From Thermodesulfobacteriota bacterium (GTDB lineage Bacteria > Desulfobacterota > WTBG01 > CAIYCZ01 > CAIRTM01), in NCBI GenBank assembly GCA_028282925.1, contig JANQGV010000247.1, positions 1 through 41,283 of the forward strand: a stretch of 41,283 bases of DNA, read 5' to 3'. Under the pieces are notes generated by a model. It searched no databases and had not been told where the DNA came from. It saw only the letters and a program-made list of their open reading frames with translations. Each line of letters begins with the position of its first letter. The first letter of the stretch is position 1. The position numbers were made by a program, and so were the translations under genes. This document shows, piece after piece, positions 1 to 10,685 of this stretch.

Positions 1-127
1 AGGCGGGATACCCTCGCGGCACGATTTCAGTCGGCGGGTCAACAAACTCGCCCCTGAAGAACGGGGCTCAAACATGTCGACCCTTGTTTCCTCCTGAAAT
101 CGTTGCACTCGGCTGCGTTGCAATGGG
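1..127. repeat. Dispersed repeat, copy 1 (cut by the window edge)
   Basis: These 127 bases align without gaps to 36340-36466, at roughly 80-85% identity by eye. Shared blocks include CCCTCGCGGCACGATTT, CGGCGGGTCAACAAACTCG, CAAACATGTCGACCCTTGTT and CACTCGGCTGCGTT. The second copy continues upstream into a strong hairpin, so this copy is probably longer and begins before the window. It is non-coding as far as I can see. Confidence 0.85.
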
Positions 128-275
128 ATTAAGGAAGCCTGTAACTCATTAAAGGTAAATACTTTCAGTGATCAATGTGGCATTGAAACTATGATATTCC
201 GCTTCCCTCTGGGAGCTACATAATGCCTTCCGCACTGCGGGAGTATATTTACTCATTTTAGTGAAGGACGTCATG

Positions 276-1061
276 ATGCAGGCACAAACGATTATCGACT
301 ATTTGCAGGAAACCCAAACGGTTTTTGAACGCTACTGTAAAACATACAACCCGGACAGCGATTTTGAAATGCAATCCTGGTCGACGCCACTCGGCGCACT
401 CAGTGCAACAGTATCCCGCGGCCCGGTGCTTGAAAAGGCCAGTGCGGCCTACTGCGACCTGGTGATCGACACGCCCCCGGTGCTGGCGGAAAAGATGGAA
501 AACAACGTCGATAAAATGCAGTGCCTGGTTTTGGAGATAAACCTGTTTCCCAACAATCCGCGCATACCGAAAAGCTATATCGAACTGCGGGCAAACATTG
601 CCGGGGACTACGTGGTTCTTGCCGGGGGTACCGATATTTTTCCTTACTTCGATGCTTCAGCAGAAAGCGAAGTTTTTGCGCTTAATATACGTAAAACCTG
701 TGAAGACCACGGTCAGGATTATAACAAACTGCGGGATGTCCGGGTTCAGTTCTTCCAGTCGAAGTACCGCAATTGTCCGGTGGGCAGCCATGCCGGTATC
801 TACTTTTTCTCCCTTGAGCAGGAGGCCTTTCCGTTTTTCAAAGCCATGACCGATACCTTTTTCAGTACCTACGCCGATATGCTCAACCGTAAAAAAGATG
901 GTGACATCAGTCCCGCCGACAAGCAACTGCAGCACCGGCTGCACGGGCAATGGGCCCAGTGGGTTATGACCGAAGATGAAGGGACGCGGTTTGGGTTGGA
1001 GAAGGGGATCCCCCCCGAAGCGCTGTTGGATGTAATACTCCCCCCGGTTGCCGTATTTTAA
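276..1061 (+). CDS. Divergent HemF-family (coproporphyrinogen III oxidase-like) protein
   Basis: The 261-residue protein follows the order of aerobic coproporphyrinogen III oxidase (HemF) motifs. An NNPRIP segment (93-98) matches the HPHNPYVP region, AGGTDIFPYF (116-125) matches GGGFDLTPFY, CEDHGQDYNKL matches the CxxxGxDxYP region, and GTRFGLEKG with a C-terminal LPPVAVF matches GTLFGLQTGG...MPPLVRW. Several normally invariant residues differ. The catalytic-region His of TSHANVRF is Tyr101, the KHRNEQRG motif is KYRNCPVG (164 onward), and the RRGRYVEFN segment is LHGQWAQWV. HemF uses O2 for oxidative decarboxylation of coproporphyrinogen III, so an altered homologue in a probable anaerobe may do something else. 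AAGGA at 264-268 is 7 bases before the ATG at 276; starts at 273 (ATG) or 261 (GTG) are also possible. Family membership is fairly sure, enzymatic activity is not. Confidence 0.7.
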   Translation: MQAQTIIDYLQETQTVFERYCKTYNPDSDFEMQSWSTPLGALSATVSRGPVLEKASAAYCDLVIDTPPVLAEKMENNVDKMQCLVLEINLFPNNPRIPKSYIELRANIAGDYVVLAGGTDIFPYFDASAESEVFALNIRKTCEDHGQDYNKLRDVRVQFFQSKYRNCPVGSHAGIYFFSLEQEAFPFFKAMTDTFFSTYADMLNRKKDGDISPADKQLQHRLHGQWAQWVMTEDEGTRFGLEKGIPPEALLDVILPPVAVF

Positions 1062-1156
1062 CAAAATTTCAAAACCACAGCCTCCGGCCGTGTGACCCTC
1101 TATAAATGCAGGATCATCGGCTGAACAGCATTTAAGCAATTCGGAGTGAATCCGTT

Positions 1157-1240
1157 TATAAGACGAAAGCGTCTACTTCTCCATTGTCTTGTCATCTGCG
1201 GTGAAAAGACAATGGAGTCAGAAGAAAACGCTCCATGTAA
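1157..1240. repeat. Hairpin element related to the 36254 repeat
   Basis: A perfect 12-bp inverted repeat pairs CTCCATTGTCTT (1179-1190) with AAGACAATGGAG (1206-1217). Outer arms (ACTTCT with AGAAG, AGCGT with ACGCT) extend it. Its left flank, ATAAGACGAAAGCGTCT, nearly equals the flank at 36255-36272 although the hairpin arms have different sequence. This suggests a structured repeat family in which the fold is conserved. It lies in the 245-base gap between the HemF-like gene and the membrane protein; I see no gene in that gap. Confidence 0.6.
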
Positions 1241-1306
1241 TAATGAAACTTCGCAACAACCACAGGCCATACTCATACACAACACCTTGTAAGGCGTTTT
1301 AGTACG

Positions 1307-2845
1307 ATGAGAATAAAGCTTGTAGTGCTGTTTTGCATTGTCGTTATTGCCGGTGTGCTGTTTTGCCACATGAAATACCGGGCACTTGCTTATCAGATTC
1401 GGGATTTTCCCTACTATATGCAGTTTGCTTCCAAGCTGCTCGACCATCAAGCTCATCCACGGTATACCCTGAATCCGCAAGGATATAATATTTTTCGCCA
1501 CCGCAGCTACGACGGAATCGGGTCGCTGCATCGTTCTATACATTTTGAACCGATAAAATATGTATATGGGGCTCTTTATGGAATTGTCCCCTATGTACCG
1601 ACAGTTTTTGCTTTTATTGCGTTTTTGTATTTTTTGCCGTTAGTGTATGTGAGTTTTATACCGCTACTGATGGGCAAAAAAAGAAGACTGTTTTTACTGC
1701 TGTTCGTTGCTTCTTATATACTGTATCCCGGAACAATGCGGGCCATAGCCTATGATGCGAAGCCATATAGTCTGTTTGTGCCATTCTTCAGTATGGTTGT
1801 GCTGGCCATTGTATATAATAGGCCATTCAGGGAATTTTTGCTGTGGGTGTTCTGCATATTTTGTGTACGAGAGGAAGCCCTTATTTTCAACGCAATACTG
1901 CTGGTTCTTTATTGTGTGTACCGCCCGCCTGCGAAATTCAGAATGGTTGTGTTGCTGGGCATGTATGCTCTTTATGCTTTTGTGCTCAGGGCCTATTATG
2001 GCTGGGCCGACTTCCCATTTGAGAGAACGGTTAATCCAATAACTGCGAATATTTATATGCTGCTTTATAATCGTACGGTAATTTCCATGGTTGCACTGGT
2101 ATTTGTTTTACTATGGGCTTATTTTGTCGTGCGGAGCTGGCGGGAAGGAAAGGTTTGGGCTCGGAAACTGCTTTGTGTTGCGGTTTTTGCCTCGCTTTTT
2201 ATTCCGCTGGGCTGGCAGCTGCTTATCCAGTTCGATCGTGTGCAAAGTACAAAAACAATGTATGCACCGCTTATCGTTACAGCCGATTATATGATTAATA
2301 TGCCGCATTTCAGCATTTATTTTGCGTCTCTCCTGCTGTTTATTGTGATGCTGAATGAACTGTTTCCACGGAATCTTGTAAGATGGTTTTGTACTGCACT
2401 GGTGGGAGGTATAGCGCTGGGTTCGGTATATGTTCTGACTCAGTCAGGAGGCTATTCTGCGCTGTATAGAATGTTCACCTATTGGGATATGGGCATTGCC
2501 TCACAACCCGTGTTTGACCTTAGAGAAAGTACCGATAAGTACAATACCTCTATTTTGTGTGACTATAGAACGTATCAGGCGTTTTACGATTACGAACGTG
2601 TCCATGTATACAATCAGCTTACCTGTCGCAGCGATAGAAGCTTGCCGCTGTGTTTTCCTGACAATCGGCACGAGCTACTCTCTCTGATCAACCTTGATAT
2701 TGACTATATTGTAGTCAATGCAAAAAACAGGGATGATATAGAGGCATTGCTGGGTCAGTCCATGCGCAAACCGTTGAGTTCGTCGGGCAATGAGCTTTTT
2801 ACCGTTTACCGTTTTTGCCGGGCATCGCATGGAGTCGGAGAGTAA
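1307..2845 (+). CDS. DUF2079-like polytopic membrane protein
   Basis: This 512-residue protein has an N-terminal membrane anchor (about 4-22) and roughly ten further hydrophobic segments up to residue 380. A soluble C-terminal tail of about 110 residues follows. The pattern resembles DUF2079: an early DF..Y.QFASKLL segment, SIHFEPIKYVYGALYGIVP, a YPGTMRAIAYDAKPYS loop, then an acidic REEAL motif at the end of a helix. That family is thought to be related to GT-C membrane glycosyltransferases, but no substrate can be given. The tail (RTYQAFYDYERVHVYN, then LDIDYIVVNAKNR) resembles the C-terminal soluble region seen in such proteins. Start ATG has a weak AAGG upstream. It looks monocistronic, sits between unrelated genes, and its codon use appears more AT-rich than the neighbouring carAB genes. 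Confidence 0.6.
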   Translation: MRIKLVVLFCIVVIAGVLFCHMKYRALAYQIRDFPYYMQFASKLLDHQAHPRYTLNPQGYNIFRHRSYDGIGSLHRSIHFEPIKYVYGALYGIVPYVPTVFAFIAFLYFLPLVYVSFIPLLMGKKRRLFLLLFVASYILYPGTMRAIAYDAKPYSLFVPFFSMVVLAIVYNRPFREFLLWVFCIFCVREEALIFNAILLVLYCVYRPPAKFRMVVLLGMYALYAFVLRAYYGWADFPFERTVNPITANIYMLLYNRTVISMVALVFVLLWAYFVVRSWREGKVWARKLLCVAVFASLFIPLGWQLLIQFDRVQSTKTMYAPLIVTADYMINMPHFSIYFASLLLFIVMLNELFPRNLVRWFCTALVGGIALGSVYVLTQSGGYSALYRMFTYWDMGIASQPVFDLRESTDKYNTSILCDYRTYQAFYDYERVHVYNQLTCRSDRSLPLCFPDNRHELLSLINLDIDYIVVNAKNRDDIEALLGQSMRKPLSSSGNELFTVYRFCRASHGVGE

Positions 2846-2955
2846 AGAGTTTCAATGCACTTGCATGAGCAAACGTATGAAGGTATCTCCGTATACGCCA
2901 TGTTTTGTTGCTGTTGCCTGCTGATATATTTCACAGCCCATGAAGAATGCACAGG

Positions 2956-4113
2956 CTATGCCTCTTCGATCAGTTTGCGGAAGCGGTCGAAAAGATAGGC
3001 CGAGTCGTGTGGGCCAGGGGAGGCTTCGGGGTGGTACTGCAGGGAGAACATGGGCTCCTGTTTGTGCTCGATGCCCTCGGTGGTCTGGTCGTTCAGGTTG
3101 ATATGGGTAACGTCTATTTTATTTTTATCGATGGTGTTCAGGTCGACGGCAAAGTTATGGTTTTGTGAAGTGATTTCCACCTGGCCGGTTTTAAGGTCTT
3201 TTACCGGATGGTTGCATCCGTGGTGTCCGAACTTGAGCCGGTAGGTGTCGGCGCCGACGGCCAGTCCCAGTATCTGGTGTCCGAGGCAAATACCCATGAG
3301 GGGCACTTTGCCCAGCAGGGTGCGGGCCGTTTCAACAGCATACTTGACGCCGGCAGGGTCGGCCGGGCCGTTGGAAAGAAAAACTCCCTGGGGCTTGTAC
3401 GCAAGGATTTCTTCGGCCGTGGTTTTAGCGGGCACCACCGTTACGTTCATGCCGGACAGGCGCATCTGGCGCAGGATATTCCACTTGATACCGAAATCGC
3501 AGGCTACAATGCTCAGGTCCGCCGGGGGCAGGGTGTCGCTGATGCCCCAGGAGCAGGTGAGCTCACCGGTTTCATCCCAGGTGAACGGCTTTTTACAGGT
3601 AACCCGGGCGGCATAGTCCTGGCCGTCGAGGCCTTCCCATGCGCAGGCCTGTTCAACAGCCTTGTCGGCTGCCGTATCACCGGCTACACAAATAGAGCCT
3701 TTCAGGGTTCCCTTATCACGCAGCTTGCTGGTGAGAGCCCTGGTATCGATACCGGCCAGGGCCGGAATATCCTGACGTTTTAAAAAATCGGTCAGAGACT
3801 CTTCACAACGGAAATTACTGGGCTCGTTCAGTTCATGAATAATAAAGCCGTTGGCAAAACCCTTGCGCGATTCCATGTCGGCCTGGTTGATGCCCGTATT
3901 ACCGATTTCGGTGTAGGTCATGGTGACGATCTGTCCGTTGTAGGACGGGTCACTGATAATTTCCTGATAGCCGGTCATGCCGGTATTGAATACGACTTCA
4001 CCCAGGCAGTCACGGGGTGCGCCTATTGAATAGCCCCGGTATATGGTTCCGTCTTCAAGGGCCAGAAACGATTTTTTCTCTCGTTTTTCCTTCCAGTGCC
4101 GGTTGTGTTTCAT
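2956..4113 (-). CDS. carA: Carbamoyl-phosphate synthase small subunit
   Basis: CarA hydrolyses glutamine and passes ammonia to CarB to make carbamoyl phosphate for arginine and pyrimidine synthesis. The 385-residue protein (family about 360-390) has the N-terminal small-subunit domain (LALEDGTIYRG, FNTGMTGYQEI). A class I glutamine amidotransferase domain follows, with nucleophile Cys276 in MGICLGHQ and the YHPEASPGP His/Glu pair near the C terminus. I chose the ATG at 4113; a TTG at 4125 would add four residues. It lies 36 bases after the end of carB on the same strand and is the last gene of the pyrG-purF-carB-carA block. The carB-then-carA order is the reverse of the usual one. Confidence 0.95.
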   Translation of the reverse strand: MKHNRHWKEKREKKSFLALEDGTIYRGYSIGAPRDCLGEVVFNTGMTGYQEIISDPSYNGQIVTMTYTEIGNTGINQADMESRKGFANGFIIHELNEPSNFRCEESLTDFLKRQDIPALAGIDTRALTSKLRDKGTLKGSICVAGDTAADKAVEQACAWEGLDGQDYAARVTCKKPFTWDETGELTCSWGISDTLPPADLSIVACDFGIKWNILRQMRLSGMNVTVVPAKTTAEEILAYKPQGVFLSNGPADPAGVKYAVETARTLLGKVPLMGICLGHQILGLAVGADTYRLKFGHHGCNHPVKDLKTGQVEITSQNHNFAVDLNTIDKNKIDVTHINLNDQTTEGIEHKQEPMFSLQYHPEASPGPHDSAYLFDRFRKLIEEA

Positions 4114-4149
4114 GGTGTCGTCCAATACCTTTTAAAAGTTCCGGCTGCT

Positions 4150-7100
4150 CTATGCTGCACCGGTTTGTTTGTTGATGTCCAGTTTCACGTCCTTTAAATG
4201 CAACGGGGGAGCGTGACGGTGATATTCCTGCAAGCTGCACACCTCCATCTGCTGTACCTGGCTCAGGGTTTCAAGTCCCTGTATCGCGGCTTTGAGACCG
4301 TCGATAGTCGTTGTAATGGGTATGCCGCGAATAACGGCATGGGCCCGGATTCTTACTTCATCGCGCTTGGGAGCAGCACCTTCGGACGGGGTGTTGATGA
4401 TCCAGCCGACGGTTTTTTCCTCGATCAGGTCGATAACACTCGGGCGGCCTTCGGAAACTCTGAACAGCGCCCGGGTCTGAATGCCGTTGTCGCGCAGGAT
4501 GGTGCTGGTTTTCTGGGTTGAATAAATGGTGAAACCCAGTTCATCCAGCTTATGCGCAAGAGGAATAAGGGCCTGCTTGTCGGAATCGCGAACACTGAGA
4601 AAAATGTTGCCGGATTGTGGAATTGAATTTCCGGCGGCAATCTGGCTTTTGAGAAATGATATGCCGTGCGACACATCAATACCCATGACTTCGCCGGTTG
4701 ACTTCATCTCAGGAGTCAGCACCACATCGATGCCGGGAAATTTAACAAAGGGGAATACTGCTTCCTTGACCGTGTGAAAACGGGGAACGACTTCTTCCGT
4801 GAACCCAAGGTCTTTGAGCTTATGACCGGCCATAACAAGCGAGGCAAGCTTGGCGAGCGGTACGCCGATGGATTTACTCACATAGGGGATAGTCCGGGAA
4901 GCCCGGGGATTCACCTCAAGAACATAGACCTCTTCGTCCTTAATGGCGTACTGTATGTTCATAAGGCCTTTTACCTCGAGGCCCTGGGCCATCTTAAAGG
5001 TATAGTCCCGTATCTTGTCCTTTACAATTTCCGACAGGGACGGTGAGGGTATCACACAGGCGCTGTCGCCGGAATGCACACCGGCCAGTTCAACGTGCTC
5101 CATAATGGCGCCCAGCACAGAGGTTTCACCGTCGGAAATACAGTCGACATCCACCTCGATTGCATCTTCGAGATAGCGGTCGATCAGAACCGGGCGCTGG
5201 TCGGACACTTCTACGGCTTCAGCCATATACTGACGCAGGCCGTCCATGTCATACACGATAACCATGGCACGCCCGCCCAGTACGAAGGAGGGCCTCAACA
5301 GCACCGGAAACCCGATGGACCCGGCGATTTTTTCAGCCTCTTCAAGACTGCGCGCGATGCCGTTATCCGGCTGCCTGACGTTAAGGCGCGATGCAAGCTT
5401 CTGGAAATAGTCGCGGTCTTCAGCGGCCTCGATGCTCGAAGGCTTGGTGCCGATAATATTAACACCGTTCTGTTCAAGATCGTGTGCGAGATTAAGCGGT
5501 GTCTGTCCGCCGAACTGCACAATGGCGGCCCAGCATTTTTCGCGATGGTAAATGTGCAGAATATCCTCAAGGGTAAGCGGTTCAAAATACAGCTTGTCGC
5601 TGGTGTCATAATCGGTACTGACGGTTTCGGGGTTGCAGTTGACCATAATGGTCTCAAAGCCGGCATCACGAAGAGCAAAGGACGCATGCACACAGCAGTA
5701 GTCGAATTCGATTCCCTGGCCGATACGGTTGGGGCCGCTGCCGATGATCATGACCTTGAGTTTATCGCCGGGCATACTTTCATCAACATCGCCGTAGGTG
5801 GAATAAAAGTATGGGGTGTAGGCCTTGAACTCAGCAGCGCAGGTATCAACAAGGCCGTAGATCGGCAGCAGGCTGATTTCTTCACGGGTCTTACGCACTT
5901 CTTCTTCCGTTGTGTTGAGAAGAAAAGCAATCTGCCGGTCGGAATACCCCATCTCCTTGATCTGCCGAAAGAGAGGAATATCTTTTTTAAGTGTTGCAAG
6001 GTCTTTGGCTGAAGCTATCTCATCTTCAAAACAGACCAGTTCTTCCAGGTGCCCGAGAAACCAGGGGTCGATGGCAGTCAGCTCAAAAACGGTCTCAACG
6101 CTCCAGCCGCGCTTAAACGCCGCCCGCAGCATGAACAGGCGTGAGGCATTGGGCTTGCGGAGTTTTTCCTTGAGAACATCGTCGGAAAGGGAATCAAAGG
6201 GGGCGTCCTTGCCGTCGGCGCCGTATCCGGCCCGGCCGATTTCAAGGGACCGGACTGCTTTCTGGAACGACTGCTTAAATGTCTTACCGATGGCCATAGC
6301 CTCGCCCACCGATTTCATCTGGGTCCCGAGGGTGTCCTCCGCCGCAGTGAATTTTTCAAATGCAAAACGCGGAACCTTGGTAACAACATAATCAATCGAC
6401 GGCTCAAAACAGGCCGGTGTTTCGCGGGTTATGTCATTGATGATTTCATCAAGGGTGTACCCGACGGCAAGCTTTGCCGCAATTTTGGCAATGGGAAAGC
6501 CGGTGGCCTTGGAAGCCAGCGCACTGGAACGCGAAACCCGGGGGTTCATCTCGATGATGACCAGGCGTCCGTCTTTAGGATTTACCGCGAACTGTACGTT
6601 TGATCCGCCGGTTTCAACGCCGATTTCGCGCATGACGGCAAGGGATTTGTCGCGCATGATCTGGTATTCACGGTCGGTCAGGGTCTGGGCCGGGGCCACG
6701 GTTATGCTGTCGCCGGTATGAACACCCATGGGGTCGAGATTTTCAATGGAACAGATTATGACGCAGTTGTCTTTCCTGTCGCGCATAACCTCGAGCTCGA
6801 ACTCTTTCCATCCCAGTATCGATTCCTCTACCAGGATTTCATTGGACGGGCTGTAAAAAATACCGCGTGCGGCGATTTCCTCAAACTCCTCGGCAGTATA
6901 GGCTATGCCGCCGCCGGTGCCTCCCAGGGTGAAACCGGGGCGAATAATAAGCGGGTAGTTTCCGATTTCATCGCGGATTTTACGGGCCTCTTCAATGGAG
7001 TAGGCCGATGCGCTCTTCGGTACTTCAAGGCCGATGGACGTCATGGCCTTCTTAAACTCGTCGCGGTCTTCGGCTTTCCTGATAACATCGGCACGGGCGC

Positions 7101-7449
7101 CGATCATTTCAACGTTATAGCGCTCAAGCACATGGTCGTGGTGCAGCTCAAGGGCCAGGTTCAGGGCCGTTTGTCCGCCAAGGGTGGGCAGCAACGCGTC
7201 GGGGCGTTCGCGGCGTATGATTTCCACCAGAATATCTTTATGCAGCGGTTCAATGTAGGTCCGGTCGGCAAATTCGGGATCGGTCATGATGGTGGCCGGA
7301 TTGCTGTTGACCAGCACCACTTCAAAGCCTTCCTCTTTCAGCGCTTTACAGGCCTGTACACCCGAGTAGTCGAATTCACAGGCCTGTCCGATGACGATAG
7401 GCCCGGAGCCGATGAGCATTATCTTTTTTATGTCGGTTCTTTTCGGCAT
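4150..7449 (-). CDS. carB: Carbamoyl-phosphate synthase large subunit
   Basis: This 1099-residue protein is full length for CarB. It begins with the first carboxyphosphate domain ([20 protein letters not shown]). The duplicated second half begins at the [19 protein letters not shown] motif near residue 570, and a methylglyoxal-synthase-like allosteric domain lies at the C terminus ([16 protein letters not shown] onward). Both ATP-grasp halves carry ExNPR metal-binding motifs ([14 protein letters not shown] and [11 protein letters not shown]). It makes carbamoyl phosphate from bicarbonate, ammonia and two ATP. The start at 7449 gives [12 protein letters not shown], typical of the family. purF ends 42 bases upstream and carA starts 36 bases downstream, all on the minus strand, so co-transcription is likely. 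Confidence 0.97.
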   Translation of the reverse strand: MPKRTDIKKIMLIGSGPIVIGQACEFDYSGVQACKALKEEGFEVVLVNSNPATIMTDPEFADRTYIEPLHKDILVEIIRRERPDALLPTLGGQTALNLALELHHDHVLERYNVEMIGARADVIRKAEDRDEFKKAMTSIGLEVPKSASAYSIEEARKIRDEIGNYPLIIRPGFTLGGTGGGIAYTAEEFEEIAARGIFYSPSNEILVEESILGWKEFELEVMRDRKDNCVIICSIENLDPMGVHTGDSITVAPAQTLTDREYQIMRDKSLAVMREIGVETGGSNVQFAVNPKDGRLVIIEMNPRVSRSSALASKATGFPIAKIAAKLAVGYTLDEIINDITRETPACFEPSIDYVVTKVPRFAFEKFTAAEDTLGTQMKSVGEAMAIGKTFKQSFQKAVRSLEIGRAGYGADGKDAPFDSLSDDVLKEKLRKPNASRLFMLRAAFKRGWSVETVFELTAIDPWFLGHLEELVCFEDEIASAKDLATLKKDIPLFRQIKEMGYSDRQIAFLLNTTEEEVRKTREEISLLPIYGLVDTCAAEFKAYTPYFYSTYGDVDESMPGDKLKVMIIGSGPNRIGQGIEFDYCCVHASFALRDAGFETIMVNCNPETVSTDYDTSDKLYFEPLTLEDILHIYHREKCWAAIVQFGGQTPLNLAHDLEQNGVNIIGTKPSSIEAAEDRDYFQKLASRLNVRQPDNGIARSLEEAEKIAGSIGFPVLLRPSFVLGGRAMVIVYDMDGLRQYMAEAVEVSDQRPVLIDRYLEDAIEVDVDCISDGETSVLGAIMEHVELAGVHSGDSACVIPSPSLSEIVKDKIRDYTFKMAQGLEVKGLMNIQYAIKDEEVYVLEVNPRASRTIPYVSKSIGVPLAKLASLVMAGHKLKDLGFTEEVVPRFHTVKEAVFPFVKFPGIDVVLTPEMKSTGEVMGIDVSHGISFLKSQIAAGNSIPQSGNIFLSVRDSDKQALIPLAHKLDELGFTIYSTQKTSTILRDNGIQTRALFRVSEGRPSVIDLIEEKTVGWIINTPSEGAAPKRDEVRIRAHAVIRGIPITTTIDGLKAAIQGLETLSQVQQMEVCSLQEYHRHAPPLHLKDVKLDINKQTGAA

Positions 7450-7491
7450 AGGGATATAGATCTCATAGTGTTATTGTGTTTCAGTTTATAC

Positions 7492-8892
7492 TCAATAGTG
7501 TTCGAGCATTTTTTTGCATTGATCGTCCGCAACTTCAACCGGATAGCGGCCGGTGAAGCAGGCCGTGCAAAAATCATCCTTATTTTCAAAGGGCGACAAC
7601 AGACCCTCGAGGCTGATATAACCCAGGCTGTCGGCGCCCAGCATCCGGCGTATGTCCTCAATCGACTTGGATGAGGCCACCAGCTCCTTTTTGGTGGGGA
7701 AGTCGATACCGTAAAAACAGGGATATTTAATCGGCGGACATGAAATGCGGAAGTGAACCTCCCTGGCACCGGCTTCCCTCAGATAGGATATGCGTTTGGA
7801 CGCGGTGTTTCCACGCACAATGGAATCGTCTATGGCAATCACCCGTTTGCCTTTCACCACCTCGGGCAGAACCGCCAGTTTGATATCAACGGATTTTTTG
7901 CGCTGGTGATCTTCGGGCATGATAAATGTCCGACCGACATAGTGATTGCGGATAAAACCGAGATCAAGGGGGATTTCACTGTGACGTGAATAGCCCAGGG
8001 CCGCTGAATTGCCGCTGTCGGGAACCGCGATGACGATGTCTGCATCCACCGGGTATTCTTCGGCAAGGCGCTTTCCGTACCGGGATCGGACCATATGCAC
8101 ATTTTTACCGAAAAGCAGTGAATCGGGATGCGCAAAATAAATGTGTTCGAAAATACACTGGGCAAGCGGTGTGCCGGGCTCGGCAAAGGTACTGCTGTGA
8201 ACACCGTTTTTATCGATGGTAACCAGTTCGCCCGGGGTGATGTCCCGGACAAACTCCGCCCCGATCAGGGGCAGGGCGCAGGTTTCGCTGGTGATGATGT
8301 ATCCGTCCTTGAGCCTGCCGATTGAAAGGGGGCGAAACCCGTGGGGATCACGGGCGGCCATGATCGAGTCTTTGGTCATTAAAAGGAACGAAAAGGCCCC
8401 CTTCATTTCACTTAAGGCCCGTTCAACCCGGCGGGGCCGGTTGCGGTACATGGGGTCGGCCAGCAGATGTATCAATACCTCACTGTCTGAACTGGTCTGG
8501 AATATGGCCCCGGATTCCTGATACATCCTGCGCAGGTCTCCGGCATTGACCAGATTGCCGTTGTGGGCGATTGCCCAGATTCCGTCGGCACACTCGGCAA
8601 CCAGGGGCTGTACATTCTGAATGCGGCTGGAGCCGGTGGTGGAGTACCTGACATGGCCGATACCGATATGGCCGGGCAGGTCATCGAACGACTTTTCGGC
8701 AAAGACATCGCCCACCAGTCCGAAGCCTTTATGGGAGCGGATCTTCGACCCGTCACTAACGACAACCCCGGCACCTTCCTGGCCGCGATGCTGCAGCGAG
8801 AACAGGCCCTGGTAGATCAGTGGTGCGGCATCGTTAATGCCGTACACACCGAATAAACCGCATGATTCTTTTGGTTTGCCGTCACATATCAT
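7492..8892 (-). CDS. purF: Amidophosphoribosyltransferase
   Basis: PurF catalyses the first step of purine synthesis, PRPP plus glutamine to 5-phosphoribosylamine. The Ntn amidotransferase domain begins at the ESCGLFGVYG motif, with Cys11 the expected N-terminal nucleophile after propeptide removal. The phosphoribosyltransferase domain carries the PRPP loop VIAIDDSIVRGNT. Cysteines in LAQCIFEHIYF, ISCPPIKYPC and DFCTACFTG match the [4Fe-4S] ligands of the Bacillus-type enzyme. The ATG at 8892 leaves a ten-residue propeptide, as in that type; an ATG at 8928 would add 12 residues. Neither start has a strong ribosome-binding site. It lies between pyrG and carB on the same strand. Confidence 0.95.
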   Translation of the reverse strand: MICDGKPKESCGLFGVYGINDAAPLIYQGLFSLQHRGQEGAGVVVSDGSKIRSHKGFGLVGDVFAEKSFDDLPGHIGIGHVRYSTTGSSRIQNVQPLVAECADGIWAIAHNGNLVNAGDLRRMYQESGAIFQTSSDSEVLIHLLADPMYRNRPRRVERALSEMKGAFSFLLMTKDSIMAARDPHGFRPLSIGRLKDGYIITSETCALPLIGAEFVRDITPGELVTIDKNGVHSSTFAEPGTPLAQCIFEHIYFAHPDSLLFGKNVHMVRSRYGKRLAEEYPVDADIVIAVPDSGNSAALGYSRHSEIPLDLGFIRNHYVGRTFIMPEDHQRKKSVDIKLAVLPEVVKGKRVIAIDDSIVRGNTASKRISYLREAGAREVHFRISCPPIKYPCFYGIDFPTKKELVASSKSIEDIRRMLGADSLGYISLEGLLSPFENKDDFCTACFTGRYPVEVADDQCKKMLEHY

Positions 8893-9065
8893 TGCGTGAA
8901 ACCCGTGTATAGTTCGTGTGCGGTACATGCCTGCTTAAAGCATAGTACAGATACAGTTTTTTCGTCGGTATGCAGAACTTATTGATTATGCATAACCTGG
9001 TGACTATTTGCAATGTTTTTTAATTACTCTTCAGTTTTTCTGCAATTGAAAACCACGCATGGCGC

Positions 9066-10685
9066 TCATAGACACGCAGCAATAAAATCCTTAAAAAGCG
9101 GATGTGGATCAATTGGTTTGGACTTGAATTCAGGATGAAACTGGCATCCCAGGAACCACGGATGGTCCGGTATTTCCACGATTTCAACGAGACCTGCGTC
9201 AGGGCAGATGCCGCTGACCACCATACCGTTCTTTTCGAGCGTTTCCTGAAATTCATTATTAAACTCGTAACGGTGCCTGTGGCGTTCGGATATGCTTTTG
9301 TTTTTATAGGCTGTATGTGCAAACGAATCGTTGTGCAAATCGCAGGGAAAGGCCCCGAGACGCATGGTTGCACCATAGTTGAAATCTTCATTGCGGATCT
9401 GTTTGGTTTTTTTCTGGTAATCGTACCACTCTTTCAGCAGGAAAAAGACCGGGTGAGGGGTTTTCTCATCGAATTCGGTGCTGTCGGCTCCATCAAGACC
9501 GCACACATTGCGGGCATACTCAATAACGCTGAGCTGCATGCCGAGGCAGATACCGAAAAAGGGCAGTTTGTTTTCCCGGGCATAGCGAATGGCTTCGATT
9601 TTTCCGGAAATGCCCCTGTCACCGAAGCCGCCGGGCACCAGGATACCGTCGGCATCTTTGAAAATTTCAGCACAGTTGTCTTTGTTGATTGTTTCGGAAT
9701 CGATAAAATTCAGATTCACCCGGGCGTTATTGGCTATGCCGCCGTGCAGCAGCGCTTCGTTGAGGCTTTTGTACGAGTCTTCAAGGTCAACGTATTTGCC
9801 CACAATCGCAATGGTGGTTTCTTTGCCGGGATTGCGTAGAGTTTCGCCGATTTTTTCCCACAAATCAAGCACCGGCGACCTGGTCCAAATGTTCAGAAGC
9901 TCTATTATTTTCTCATCCAGTCCTTCTTTGTGGAACAGAATAGGGCATTCGTATATTGAGCCGACATCCTTGGCCGTAATAACCGTGTCACGTTCAAGGT
10001 TGCAGAAAAGGCCGATTTTATCTTTTATGTCGGACGGCAGGAACCTGTCGGATCGGCACATAAGAATGTCGGGCTGAATACCGATTTCCTGCAGTTCCTT
10101 AACGCTGTGCTGGGTGGGCTTGGTTTTAAGCTGTCCGGCTGCCGATACATAGGGTACAAGCGTCAGGTGAATATACAGTACATTGTCGCGTCCGGCATCG
10201 TATTTAAACTGGCGAATGGCTTCAAGAAAGGGGAGCGATTCGATATCGCCCACGGTACCGCCGATTTCCACGATGGCAATATCCACGTTATCGGCAACCT
10301 CCATGATTTTGCGCTTGATCTCATCGGTTACATGGGGGATGACCTGAACCGTTTCCCCCAGGTAGTCACCTTTGCGTTCCTTGTTGATGACCGATTCATA
10401 TATCTGTCCGGTGGTAAAATTGTTTTTGGAGCCGACTGTTGCGTTGCTGAACCGTTCATAATGCCCCAGGTCAAGGTCCGTCTCCGATCCGTCGTCCGTA
10501 ACAAATACCTCTCCATGCTGCAACGGATTCATGGTGCCCGGGTCAACATTGATATAGGGGTCAAGTTTCAGAAACGTTACCTTCAGTCCCCGAGCTTCCA
10601 GGAGCGCGCCGATTGAAGCTGCCGCAATGCCTTTACCCAAAGAAGATAGAACTCCACCGGTTACAAAAATGAACTTTGGTTTCAT
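9066..10685 (-). CDS. pyrG: CTP synthase
   Basis: PyrG aminates UTP to CTP using glutamine and ATP. The 539-residue protein is family length. The synthetase domain starts [16 protein letters not shown], with [15 protein letters not shown] and HYERF motifs. The C-terminal glutamine amidotransferase has nucleophile Cys in FFGICLGMQ and a terminal [11 protein letters not shown]. It is the first gene of the minus-strand block with purF, carB and carA. The 173-base gap to the chosen purF start (137 bases to the alternative start) could hold a separate promoter. The start is ATG 10685, with AAGGA upstream at about 12 bases. Confidence 0.97.
   Translation of the reverse strand: MKPKFIFVTGGVLSSLGKGIAAASIGALLEARGLKVTFLKLDPYINVDPGTMNPLQHGEVFVTDDGSETDLDLGHYERFSNATVGSKNNFTTGQIYESVINKERKGDYLGETVQVIPHVTDEIKRKIMEVADNVDIAIVEIGGTVGDIESLPFLEAIRQFKYDAGRDNVLYIHLTLVPYVSAAGQLKTKPTQHSVKELQEIGIQPDILMCRSDRFLPSDIKDKIGLFCNLERDTVITAKDVGSIYECPILFHKEGLDEKIIELLNIWTRSPVLDLWEKIGETLRNPGKETTIAIVGKYVDLEDSYKSLNEALLHGGIANNARVNLNFIDSETINKDNCAEIFKDADGILVPGGFGDRGISGKIEAIRYARENKLPFFGICLGMQLSVIEYARNVCGLDGADSTEFDEKTPHPVFFLLKEWYDYQKKTKQIRNEDFNYGATMRLGAFPCDLHNDSFAHTAYKNKSISERHRHRYEFNNEFQETLEKNGMVVSGICPDAGLVEIVEIPDHPWFLGCQFHPEFKSKPIDPHPLFKDFIAACL

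Noticed and set aside
5074-7674. Long plus-strand open frames opposite carB (5074-6012 and 6718-7674), and others opposite pyrG and purF
   Set aside because: They lie antisense to strongly conserved genes, have no family motifs or ribosome-binding sites, and arise from codon bias.
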